A stretch of 64,000 nt of DNA from Nitrospiraceae bacterium (GTDB lineage Bacteria > Nitrospirota > Nitrospiria > Nitrospirales > Nitrospiraceae), in the NCBI GenBank assembly GCA_009692155.1, contig SHZW01000006.1, positions 1-64,000 on the forward strand, given 5' to 3'. Each line of letters starts with the position of its first letter. Position 1 is the first letter of the stretch. Made by a program: the position numbers and the translations under genes. This document shows, one piece after another, positions 23,145 through 31,051 of this stretch. The notes under the pieces are model-generated. The model made no database searches, was not told the DNA's origin, and saw nothing but the letters and a program-made list of their open reading frames with translations.

Positions 23145-24239
23145 TCAACTGTGCTTTCCCGCAATGACCGTCGGAGAGGGAATCGTGGACATCACCCCAG
23201 GCGGCGGGCCGCCTCGTCCCAGAGTCGGCTGCTTCGACAGAATACCCATCACAAACGGGCAGCGCAACAGGGAAGGCGGGACTATCTGGCGAAGCTGATT
23301 TTCCACATGGCGGCGATGCCCCAGGTAATAACAATACATCGCCATCATACCGGCCACGGCACCGGCAATCACTCCCCGCGTCAGGCTGCCACTCACGTCA
23401 GTGTGCATCACGAAGAACAACAGCCCAGCCCACGAGAGATAATAGGTCGCGGCAAAGGCGAGACCGGGCCACCACCAATAGCGAAACAGTTCCATCCATC
23501 CGGCCGCGCTCATCATGGCGCTCCACCCGCCGGGCCGTTGTTCGCCCGCCAAATACGCCCACACGGACAGGCTCCCGGCGCACAGCGTCACCAGGATCAA
23601 CTGGGCCAACCCTGTTGCCGCCTGGTCATGCACCATGCCCAGAGCAACCGCCACCACCGCACAACCCAACGCTGGGAACAGCGCCCACCGGACGATCTGC
23701 CCGGTTCGAGCACCGGCGGTGTCTCTGAAGCTCGCACCGTCTGGAAATGTCACGATCGGTTCGCCTTGCCGCTGGAGGCGGCGGACATGTCCGATCTCGA
23801 ACGCATCGCGCGCGACAGACGTACAGGCAATGATGATCGCCATCATCGCCGGGCCGTCCGGATGCTGGAGAAAATCGTAATTCACCAGAATCTTCAGCAA
23901 GGCCAGCACCATCAAGGACAACTGCACGCCGTAGACGAATCCAATCCATCCGACCAGCCAGGCCAGCCGGCGCATGCCGTCTTCGCGCCTCACTTGAGCA
24001 AGAGACACCTGGCGTCCCATCCGATAGGACCAGACCGCCGTCGCCGCCGACACCACACCGCTCACTGCCAGCAACATGATCGCATCCGAAAGCGGGACGA
24101 TCTGTTTCGTCAGGCGGTAGATGACAAAAGCCACGAGGCCAGGGGCAAGCATCACCAGCCGCTTGCGCTTGCGGACTGGCTCCGCCGTCACTGCCAGCGC
24201 CAGGGAAGGGAGCACCCGCAAGGCCATCCGATGCAACAT
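23145..24239 (-). CDS. Polytopic membrane protein of unknown family
   Basis: A 364-aa protein with about eight or nine TM helices, an RKRKR basic stretch after residue 22, and a Pro/Gly-rich C-terminus. Potential metal ligands are scattered (for example MHTDV, YYLGHRRHVENQ). I recognise no family. It ends 7 bp before the second bd-like oxidase, so it is likely co-transcribed and may be an additional membrane subunit or assembly factor. Confidence 0.7.
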   Translation of the reverse strand: MLHRMALRVLPSLALAVTAEPVRKRKRLVMLAPGLVAFVIYRLTKQIVPLSDAIMLLAVSGVVSAATAVWSYRMGRQVSLAQVRREDGMRRLAWLVGWIGFVYGVQLSLMVLALLKILVNYDFLQHPDGPAMMAIIIACTSVARDAFEIGHVRRLQRQGEPIVTFPDGASFRDTAGARTGQIVRWALFPALGCAVVAVALGMVHDQAATGLAQLILVTLCAGSLSVWAYLAGEQRPGGWSAMMSAAGWMELFRYWWWPGLAFAATYYLSWAGLLFFVMHTDVSGSLTRGVIAGAVAGMMAMYCYYLGHRRHVENQLRQIVPPSLLRCPFVMGILSKQPTLGRGGPPPGVMSTIPSPTVIAGKHS

Positions 24240-24295
24240 AATGAGCTCGTTAGGCGTGAAACGTAAGGCGAAGCCCCGCCCCCACGTTTTACCTT

Positions 24296-24787
24296 TTACG
24301 TCTTTTGCGCCGCCATTCCGAAATACTTGGCTTTGACTTCTTCCATCAGCTCGACGGTCACCGTGGCCTGCCCTCGCTCCAGCGCGGTCCGTTCCAATTC
24401 GACTTTCGCCATGGCACGGACCGGCCCCGGCACATTATCCAGCCGCCGCTCGGCTTCAAGATCCCACGCGACCGTCCCGCCATTTTGCGCCTGGGCCAGC
24501 AAGGTAAAAGAGATGACCCGTTGTTCTTTCGAGCGCGCATAGTCCTCGGCCTTTTGGCGGACAAGCGGCGCGACGTAGGGCGGCATGCGGTCCAGCACAT
24601 GCCGGGCCTCGTCGGTCCACATGAGCCGGTCCACCAGTGAGGCTGCCTCAGCCACCGGCGCTTCCGTCCCGACTTTCCAGTGGCACCCGCAACATGCGAA
24701 TCGTACGAACCAGGCCGACGCGCGGCCATCCATCCGCTCTTCGATTCCTTCCGTATGCATCCAGCGTCCGCAGCCGCAGGTCAGCAT
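24296..24787 (-). CDS. Cys-rich protein with two PCP_red-like domains
   Basis: A 163-aa protein. The N-terminus has clustered cysteines (CGC near residue 4; CCGCH near residue 32), possibly a metal site. Two tandem ~45-residue units follow: WTDEARHVLDRMPPYVAPLV... and WDLEAERRLDNVPGPVRAMA.... Each resembles the PCP_red domain found at the C-terminus of the protochlorophyllide reductase B subunit. The organism shows no photosynthesis genes here, so the domain must serve another job, perhaps in assembling the oxidase. ATG at 24787, 4 bp after the preceding gene. Confidence 0.68.
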   Translation of the reverse strand: MLTCGCGRWMHTEGIEERMDGRASAWFVRFACCGCHWKVGTEAPVAEAASLVDRLMWTDEARHVLDRMPPYVAPLVRQKAEDYARSKEQRVISFTLLAQAQNGGTVAWDLEAERRLDNVPGPVRAMAKVELERTALERGQATVTVELMEEVKAKYFGMAAQKT

Positions 24788-24791
24788 GGCA

Positions 24792-25508
24792 TTACCCAAT
24801 TTTCCCCGGATACAGAATGTAGAGCATCGTGTACGTGAGACTGCCGGTCACGAACAGCACGCAATAGACGATCATCGTAAACAGACCCAGCGCCCGGTGC
24901 CGCCGTTCGCCGTTCGGCCAGATCCGCTGAATGGCCATTTCCACGGCAAAGACGATCCCGATCAGGATCACGAACCCGAGATAGACTTCCAGCTTACGCA
25001 CCGAGAATCCCGCTGTCGCCACGCGCCAGAGAAACAGTCCGACGAGGACCGCCGCGATGCTGCCGAAAATTTTCCCGACTTTCCCCCAGGAGGTCTGCAG
25101 CAGGGCATCGCGAAGCACACGCTTGCCTTCGACGATAGCCTGCGAGCGGAATCCCAGCACGATCATGTAGACCGCCATGACGATACCGATCACCACCAAC
25201 ATGATGTGGAAGGTCAGAAGAGGAATAAATACATTGTGATACAGGGCTTCCGATCCTCCGAAGCCTTCCTTCCCTTCAAAGGCCAGCACGCCCAGCGACC
25301 GGAAGAGGTAATAGCTGGTGAAAAACGCCAGCATGGCGATCATGCCGCTCAGCATCAGCCAATGATGCACGTGCCCCTGCCGCTGGCGCGCCTGCAACCA
25401 GCCGATCACAAACAGGGTCGTAAATACGGCCGCCATGAGCTGGCTGAGGTCCGCGCCCATCGTCGCGTGTGTGCCAAAAAACCCCGATTGCTTGAGAAAC
25501 TCCGCCAT
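24792..25508 (-). CDS. DUF420-like membrane protein
   Basis: A 238-aa protein with about six TM helices. Features like DUF420: HHWLMLSGMIAM, SYYLF, a central FHIMLVVIG helix, and the C-terminal RHRALGLFTMIVY...LTYTMLYILYPG. DUF420 proteins occur with haem-copper oxidase genes and are linked to oxidase assembly (CtaM type). Here it sits in the second bd-like oxidase cluster, between PCP_red and the methyltransferase. Family assignment is by motif only. Confidence 0.65.
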   Translation of the reverse strand: MAEFLKQSGFFGTHATMGADLSQLMAAVFTTLFVIGWLQARQRQGHVHHWLMLSGMIAMLAFFTSYYLFRSLGVLAFEGKEGFGGSEALYHNVFIPLLTFHIMLVVIGIVMAVYMIVLGFRSQAIVEGKRVLRDALLQTSWGKVGKIFGSIAAVLVGLFLWRVATAGFSVRKLEVYLGFVILIGIVFAVEMAIQRIWPNGERRHRALGLFTMIVYCVLFVTGSLTYTMLYILYPGKIG

Positions 25509-25529
25509 GTCGTCCTTGACTCCAGTAAT

Positions 25530-25594
25530 GAGTTATCAGTTCTCAGTTTTCAGTTTCGAAAAACTCAACGCTCAGCACTCAGGACTCAGCACTT
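25530..25594. repeat. Heptamer-repeat element 1 (cagtttt / cactcag units)
   Basis: Nine near-identical 7-nt units in strict phase: gagttat, cagttct, cagtttt, cagtttc, a 4-nt turn, then aactcaa, cgctcag, cactcag, gactcag, cactt. The two arms are roughly complementary to each other. The stop codon of the methyltransferase (25586-25588) lies inside the right arm. Confidence 0.85.
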
Positions 25595-26566
25595 CTTCCC
25601 TTCCACCACCGCAGTTTGCTCGAGTTCGATCACGCTGCTGAAGCCCGCGTCTGTCATCCACCGCATCGCATCGGCGGTCCGATAGCACCGGCCCTTTTCC
25701 GTGTTCACAAGAATGTGCACCGCGAAAGCCGTGGTCCAGGCCGGGCCGGTTCCCGTATCGTCCAGAAACCGGTCTTTGATCACCAGCCGGCCGCCAGGAT
25801 TCACATGGGCGTGCACGTTCTTCACCACCGCGGCATTCATCCGATCATCCTGATAGTGCAGAATGTCCGACATCAGCACGATGTCGTACGACGCGCCGAG
25901 GGAATCCTTGTTGAAATTGCCGGGCTTCAGCGTAATCCGATCCTCCAATCCCGCTTGTTTGACAGTCCGCTCCGTCACCCGCAGCGTTTGTGGCAGATCG
26001 AACACGGTCGCCTTCAGATCCGGATAGACGGTGCAAAATGCGATGGCATTGGTGCCGGCGCCGCCGCCTAAATCGAGCATGGTCCTGGCCTCCCCCAGCG
26101 CCAGCCGCTTGGCCAGTGCCGGTCCGCTCTGCTCGCCGATCCGGTGCAGCACGGACAGGACGCTGGCCCCCAGCTCCGGATCGGTTTCAAACACGTGCTG
26201 GGTAACCGGCGAGCGTCCGGTCTTCACGGATTCTTCCAGCTTGCCCCAGTTGTTCCATTCCGCATCGTGAAGCATCAGCAGATGACCGATGTAGCCTGGC
26301 GAGGTTTTCACCAGATGGGTCTGAGCCACCGAGGTGTTGGCAAACCGGTCGCCGTCTTTCGTCAGCACGCCCGTCGCCACAAGCGCATTCATGAGCAGCT
26401 CCAACGTGCGCGCATCCGCGCCCATCCGCTGCGCCACTTCATCCGCTGTGCGCGGCTTGGTGTCGATTGCAGAGAACAGGTCCAGCTTGACGGCGGTTAA
26501 TAGGATTTTCGTTTCCCAGTAATAGCCGAGTTGGAAGATTTCGGCGAGTGAGAGTTCGCGTGGCAC
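25586..26566 (-). CDS. SAM-dependent O-methyltransferase (acetylserotonin/CrtF-like)
   Basis: A 326-aa protein: an N-terminal winged-helix dimerisation domain (about 1-100, YYWETKILLTAVKLDLF), then a Rossmann fold with SAM motif MLDLGGGAGTNAIAF (about 167), FDLPQTL, and VLMSDILHY with a candidate catalytic His. Small-molecule O-methyltransferase; substrate unknown. The start is GTG with GAGGAC upstream. The last codons and stop come from the heptamer repeat. It heads the second oxidase cluster (77 bp before the DUF420-like gene). Confidence 0.85.
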   Translation of the reverse strand: MPRELSLAEIFQLGYYWETKILLTAVKLDLFSAIDTKPRTADEVAQRMGADARTLELLMNALVATGVLTKDGDRFANTSVAQTHLVKTSPGYIGHLLMLHDAEWNNWGKLEESVKTGRSPVTQHVFETDPELGASVLSVLHRIGEQSGPALAKRLALGEARTMLDLGGGAGTNAIAFCTVYPDLKATVFDLPQTLRVTERTVKQAGLEDRITLKPGNFNKDSLGASYDIVLMSDILHYQDDRMNAAVVKNVHAHVNPGGRLVIKDRFLDDTGTGPAWTTAFAVHILVNTEKGRCYRTADAMRWMTDAGFSSVIELEQTAVVEGKKC

Positions 26567-26674
26567 GGATGTCCTCGAAAAACAAAGACCTTTTTGATCG
26601 TCCTGCGTCAGGACGTGTCATCTTACCCAGAGCCTCATTGCAAAGGCAACTGAGGACGCGGAGCATAGAAACAG

Positions 26675-26708
26675 AAAGGGCAGTGACGGTTGCCCGCCAC
26701 TGCCCTTC
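26675..26708 (-). terminator. Terminator of the blue-copper protein gene
   Basis: Stem aagggcagtg / cactgccctt with a ~12-nt loop, 23 bp after the stop of the gene at 26731. On the minus strand it is followed by TCTGTTTCT. It separates this gene from the methyltransferase. Confidence 0.75.
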
Positions 26709-26730
26709 TCTTGCACGTGAACCGAAACGA

Positions 26731-27516
26731 CTACTTGATTTGGGCGGTCACCGTCGCCTTACCGCCTTCGGGCACATCGACTTCGACTTCAACCGCCTTG
26801 CCCTTGCCCACGAACGGATGCCAGACCGTCAGCTTGTGCTTGCCCGCCGGCACGTCCTTGATTTCGAAGGAGCCGTCATTGCCCGCCACCGCGAAGTGCG
26901 GGTTGTTCACCGGCCAGAAGAACGACTGCATGAACTCATGCTGGTCGCACTGCAGGCGGAGCATGGAGCCCTGCTTGCGCATGATCGCCGGCTTGTCGAG
27001 CTTGGAGTCTTTCTCCGCGAGCGCGATATTAAAGATCGTCGAGGAACTGGGGCCCATGACTTCGAAGGAATGCGGGTTGTGCAGCACGCCCTTCAACGAC
27101 TTCGGATCGTCCGGATCGCTGTCATGGTTCTCGACGTGGAAATTCTTCATCTTGACCACCACGCCCGTGTACGGCTGGAACTCGCAGAACTCGGCCACGA
27201 CTTCGGTGCCCTTGTAGCCGTCGACGAACGCCTTGTCCTCGACGTCGGCCACCGCCACCACGGCGCCCTTGAGACCACCACCATTGACCTCGATGGTCTT
27301 CAGGATCCGCTTGTCGCCCTGAGAGAGTTCCTTTTTGGGAATCTTCGGGCAGAATTTCGGATTCGGGAACTTGGCGAAGGAGAAATCCTTCTCCTCGGCC
27401 TTGCCGGCATAGGTCACCTTACCTGAAATGGTCCCGCCGGCAAACGAGGTGAGGGGCATGGCGAGAAACGCCACCGCCACCATAACAACGACAAACAATA
27501 CACCCTTCTTCTCCAT
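26731..27516 (-). CDS. Exported cupredoxin/carboxypeptidase-regulatory-like protein
   Basis: A 261-aa protein with a signal peptide (about 1-26, ending TSFAGG) and a GTISGKVTYAG start of the mature part. A candidate blue-copper site is formed by His in LHNPHSF and the cluster QCDQHEFM (Cys-x2-His-x2-Met). The C-terminal ~70 residues are a carboxypeptidase-regulatory/transthyretin-like beta domain (GSFEIKDVPAGKHKLTVWHP). Related genes lie at 29096 and 30049. It has its own promoter (27640-27669), perfect GGAGG ribosome site and terminator, suggesting independent strong expression. A periplasmic electron carrier is inferred. Confidence 0.78.
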   Translation of the reverse strand: MEKKGVLFVVVMVAVAFLAMPLTSFAGGTISGKVTYAGKAEEKDFSFAKFPNPKFCPKIPKKELSQGDKRILKTIEVNGGGLKGAVVAVADVEDKAFVDGYKGTEVVAEFCEFQPYTGVVVKMKNFHVENHDSDPDDPKSLKGVLHNPHSFEVMGPSSSTIFNIALAEKDSKLDKPAIMRKQGSMLRLQCDQHEFMQSFFWPVNNPHFAVAGNDGSFEIKDVPAGKHKLTVWHPFVGKGKAVEVEVDVPEGGKATVTAQIK

Positions 27517-27639
27517 GACACTGCCTCCTTGTGAATGGATCGCGATAAACTGACCGACTATGGCTTAGACCGTGTTTCTCGAACCGTGTGGGTGACTCAA
27601 CCTATCGGCGGGCCGTCCTGCGCGGTTTAGAAACGGCTT

Positions 27640-27669
27640 TTTATACTGCAACGCCGGGTGAGGTGTCAA
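27640..27669 (-). promoter_or_regulatory. Sigma70 promoter of the blue-copper protein gene
   Basis: On the minus strand, TTGACA (27664-27669), an 18-nt spacer, then TATAAA (27640-27645). Both boxes are near consensus. Transcription would start near 27632, giving a leader of ~115 nt before the ATG at 27516. Confidence 0.65.
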
Positions 27670-27679
27670 GCACCCCCTG

Positions 27680-29080
27680 TCACCCCTCGATCGGGTCACC
27701 CTTGCCGGTTCCAGCCTTCCCATCCAACCAGCGGATCAGGGCACCGGCCGCCGTGGCCCGCACCGCCTCGTCCTGGTCGTGCAAGGCCTGTTTCAGGAGG
27801 CTGCCGGTCTGCTCACTTTTAATGTGACCAAGCGCTCTGGCTGCCATCATTCTCGGCAGGGGCAAGGGGTCCTGGAGAAGAAGCTGCAACGTACCGATGG
27901 CGTCCTGAACAGATTTGCCCCGTGCTTTTGTAAGCGATTTGGCCACGCGATCCCGCACGCGCGGACTATTATCATTCTTCAACTCGCGCACCACTCCTGC
28001 AACCTCATCATAGGGCACGCCGAACTCCAACAACACCTCGACGGCATCCGCCCTGACCCCTGGGTTTTGATCGTTCAGGCTTTGTTTCAATGCAGGGAGC
28101 GCGTCGCGGTATTGCAATTTCCCCAGACTGCTCACGGCGGCGCCCCGGACAACCGGGATCGGATCATGCAACGCCTTGAGCAACAAGGGGCCGGCCTTCC
28201 TCTCACCAAGATCGCCCAACCCCGACACGGCTGCGGCCCGCACGGAGGGCTGCGTCTCTCCCAGCGCGGCTTCGAGTTCGGGGAAGGATGCGGCTTTCTT
28301 TAACAGACCGAGCGTCCGCAGCGCGGCGCTCCGTTCTTCTGGATTCCTGGATTTCGCCGATCCGCTCAGCCGTTCCCATCCGAGCGGTTGATTTAGCATG
28401 GCGAGCGCGCCGGCAGCGGATACGCGCACCAGCGGCTCCTCATCGTCGAGCGACTTCTCGATCAACCCGGCCATCGCCCTATCACCAGTCTTCCCCAGCG
28501 CCTGCACGGCGTATACCCGGACATAGGCGGCCTGGTCCTGCAGCGCGCCTTTGAGACGCGGTGAGCGCTGGCCCGCCTTCAGTTGCCCTAATCCCTTTAC
28601 CGCGAGTGCGCGTATCATTCCGGATCCGTCGCTCAACCCGTCTTCGAAATAGGGAACCGTCTCCTCAGAGTCGATTTCCTTGAGCGCGGTATACCCTGCG
28701 CCTCGCATCTGGTCCCGCATATCCTTGAGCAAGGGGACGATGAATCCGAACGACACCTCACGCAGCAACGGCCGGTCCTCTGATTTTCCGGATTGCACAA
28801 GCGCGTCATATTCGGCCAGCGCGTCCAGCGGCTTGCCCGATTTCGCGAAGGCTTTGATCTTGAGCCGGCGGACGTCGGGAGTAACCTTGCCGCCTTTCTC
28901 CAACGATTCGAGGATCTGAAGCGCCTGGTCATACTGCTGCTTGCTGAAGGCGGCTTGCGCCTCCTTCAAACCGTCAGGCCGAGCCGGCTCTGCGGCCAGC
29001 GCAGGGCTACTGATCGCCAGGAAGCACCACGTTACAGTCAGAAGGAAAAGACGAGTTGGAAAGGAGTGAAGGGAAGTCAC
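27680..29080 (-). CDS. Exported TPR/HEAT-repeat protein
   Basis: A 466-aa protein: signal peptide (about 1-29, ending SPALAA), a short TPR-like part (AQAAFSKQQYDQALQILESL), then about ten HEAT/PBS-lyase-like repeats from residue ~110 to the end (units such as RAAAVSGLGDLGERKAGPLL). Probably a periplasmic scaffold binding other proteins. It lies 15 bp after a cupredoxin-like gene in the multicopper-oxidase island. The start is GTG. Confidence 0.85.
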   Translation of the reverse strand: MTSLHSFPTRLFLLTVTWCFLAISSPALAAEPARPDGLKEAQAAFSKQQYDQALQILESLEKGGKVTPDVRRLKIKAFAKSGKPLDALAEYDALVQSGKSEDRPLLREVSFGFIVPLLKDMRDQMRGAGYTALKEIDSEETVPYFEDGLSDGSGMIRALAVKGLGQLKAGQRSPRLKGALQDQAAYVRVYAVQALGKTGDRAMAGLIEKSLDDEEPLVRVSAAGALAMLNQPLGWERLSGSAKSRNPEERSAALRTLGLLKKAASFPELEAALGETQPSVRAAAVSGLGDLGERKAGPLLLKALHDPIPVVRGAAVSSLGKLQYRDALPALKQSLNDQNPGVRADAVEVLLEFGVPYDEVAGVVRELKNDNSPRVRDRVAKSLTKARGKSVQDAIGTLQLLLQDPLPLPRMMAARALGHIKSEQTGSLLKQALHDQDEAVRATAAGALIRWLDGKAGTGKGDPIEG

Positions 29081-29095
29081 GTGGTGACGAATGGC

Positions 29096-30025
29096 TTAAT
29101 GCTGGAGCTGAACTAACGGCTCAATGTGCAGGGGATGGCCAAGCGCTTCCATGCCGAACCGGGGATTCTCCACGACCTGGTGGGAAGTGCGGCGTCCAGC
29201 CGGTGCCTTCATGGAAAAATGTACCTCGGCCTTGCCGTCCGGCTTCACCACGACAATCTCCTCCGACATGGTGCCTACATAAGGATGCCACGCCACCATC
29301 CGATAGCTGCCGGGCGGCACGTTCTCGATCGTGTACGAACCGGAGTCATCCGTGATCGCGTAATAGGGATTGGAAACCGCCAGCCCCCAGCTGAGCATAT
29401 AGGCATGAAAGCCGCATTGCATGACGAACAGCTTACGGCCTTTGTGCAAATTGACAGGCTCCAGCATGGACGGACCGGGCATGTGCCGGTGCGTCGCATG
29501 GAGATCGCCGCGCTTGTGATGGGCATTCATCGGCAACGGCGAATTGAAGATCACGCGCGGACCCAACTGCAGTGACGTCTCGTACGCCTGAATGTCGTGC
29601 ATGACCGGGTCCATGTTCACGACTTCCACTGCATGGCCGTTGCGCACCACGGTCACAAAGGGCTGGAACTTGCAATCGCGTGCTTCGACACGGGGCACCG
29701 ACAGATCGAAGGGCCTGCCCCTCTCCACGCCTTCCAGAGAGATGGCGACATCCTTGAGCCCGCCAGTCTGATCGATTGAAAAATCGTGGAGCAGCCGCCA
29801 GCCGCTTCCATTCGAGATGCGACCGCAGTATTCCGGATCGGGGAAGGTGACGAGATTGAACCCTTGCGACGTTGGAACCGGCTGGCCCTGAAGCGTCACC
29901 TTGCCGGTGATAGTCCCGCCATGCTCGACCTCGGCTACTTCATAGGCCGAGGCGGGCATGCCGGGCAGAAGACCAAGCGCCAGCATCCCTCCAATTGCCA
30001 AGAAGATTCGATGGGAAAGGATCAT
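29096..30025 (-). CDS. Exported cupredoxin/carboxypeptidase-regulatory-like protein
   Basis: A 309-aa protein with a signal peptide (about 1-27). Candidate type 1 copper ligands: His in DPVMHDIQAYE (about 124), then Cys, His and Met in MQCGFHAYM (about 205). A carboxypeptidase-regulatory-like beta domain follows (GSYTIENVPPGSYRMVAWHP). It is very similar to the next gene upstream (30049). It lies 23 bp downstream of that gene, so probably the same operon as the multicopper oxidase. Likely electron carrier or copper-binding partner (inference). Confidence 0.8.
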   Translation of the reverse strand: MILSHRIFLAIGGMLALGLLPGMPASAYEVAEVEHGGTITGKVTLQGQPVPTSQGFNLVTFPDPEYCGRISNGSGWRLLHDFSIDQTGGLKDVAISLEGVERGRPFDLSVPRVEARDCKFQPFVTVVRNGHAVEVVNMDPVMHDIQAYETSLQLGPRVIFNSPLPMNAHHKRGDLHATHRHMPGPSMLEPVNLHKGRKLFVMQCGFHAYMLSWGLAVSNPYYAITDDSGSYTIENVPPGSYRMVAWHPYVGTMSEEIVVVKPDGKAEVHFSMKAPAGRRTSHQVVENPRFGMEALGHPLHIEPLVQLQH

Positions 30026-30048
30026 GCGGGGGGAAGAATGCCCGATCT

Positions 30049-30957
30049 TTAAGGCTTTTGCAACTCAAGGGTCGGACGGATATCCACGGTCTTGCCCAAC
30101 GATTCCGGGCCGTAGTGGGGATTCTCCATGATCTCGTGCACGCTCCGCCGTCCGGTGGGCGTCTTGAAGGCGAACGCTGCGGTCGCGGTGCCTTTCGCCT
30201 TCACAACGATCTTCCTCTCCTGCATGGTTTGGACCTGCGGATGCCAGGCGACCAGCACATACTCGCCGGGCGGGACATCGGGAATCGAAAACGTCCCGTC
30301 TTTTGCCGTCACCGCATAATAGGGATTGTCGATCGCCATCCCCCAGCTTTCCATGTAGGCATGAAACCCGCACTGCATCACGAAGATACGGCGTCCCTTG
30401 GTCATGTGGATCGGTTGCGTCACCGGCTCGCCGGCCAGATGCTCGTGGCTGTCCGCACTGACTTCACGGCGGTGGTGGGCATTCATCGGCAGCGGCGTAT
30501 TGAACAACACGCGCGGCCCGAGATGCGACGTCTCGTAGGCCTGGATGTCGTGCATGACGGGATCCATGTTCATCACCACGACGTCGCTCCGATCCTTGAC
30601 GATCGTCATAAACGGCAGAAATCGGCAGTCGCGGGCTTCGATCGTCGGTGGAGAAAACGCAAAGGACTTGCCCCGTTGGACCTCTGCCAGAAATACCACG
30701 ACATCCTTCAACCCGCCGTCCGACGCGATCGCAAACTCATCCAGCACACGCCAGCCGGTGCCGGTCGAGATCCGCCCGCAATAGACCGGATCGGGGAACG
30801 TGATGAGATTGAATCCCTTGGCGACCGGCTTGCCGCCGGCGATCGTCACCTTGCCTGAGATCACCCCGCCGTCGGACACGGTGATTTCTTCATAGGCCCG
30901 CGCCGGCACAGAACACACCAGCATCATGGCCATCGCCAGGACCATTACTCGCGTCAT
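30049..30957 (-). CDS. Exported cupredoxin/carboxypeptidase-regulatory-like protein
   Basis: A 302-aa close paralogue of the protein at 29096, with a signal peptide (MTRVMVLAMAM...PARA), His in DPVMHDIQAYE, the CGFHAYM copper motif and the GTFSIPDVPPGEYVLVAWHP beta domain. ATG at 30957 with GGAG eight nt upstream; the frame extends to 30990 but would enter the hairpin. It is the first gene after the multicopper oxidase, separated by a strong hairpin that may attenuate transcription. Confidence 0.8.
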   Translation of the reverse strand: MTRVMVLAMAMMLVCSVPARAYEEITVSDGGVISGKVTIAGGKPVAKGFNLITFPDPVYCGRISTGTGWRVLDEFAIASDGGLKDVVVFLAEVQRGKSFAFSPPTIEARDCRFLPFMTIVKDRSDVVVMNMDPVMHDIQAYETSHLGPRVLFNTPLPMNAHHRREVSADSHEHLAGEPVTQPIHMTKGRRIFVMQCGFHAYMESWGMAIDNPYYAVTAKDGTFSIPDVPPGEYVLVAWHPQVQTMQERKIVVKAKGTATAAFAFKTPTGRRSVHEIMENPHYGPESLGKTVDIRPTLELQKP

Positions 30958-30989
30958 TGAGAATGCTCCACTATGATTCATCATAAACA

Positions 30990-31018
30990 ATGAGGGGGAG
31001 CCTTGGGCTCCCCCTCAT
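30990..31018 (-). terminator. Hairpin between multicopper oxidase and cupredoxin genes
   Basis: A perfect 13-bp stem (30990-31002 with 31006-31018), 3-nt loop, then TGTTTA on the minus strand. It lies 33 bp after the multicopper oxidase stop. The short T-tract suggests partial termination, which would set a lower level for the downstream genes, or protection of the upstream mRNA. Confidence 0.6.
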
Positions 31019-31051
31019 GTTACAGCACAGCACTGAATCGGACCAGCCGTT

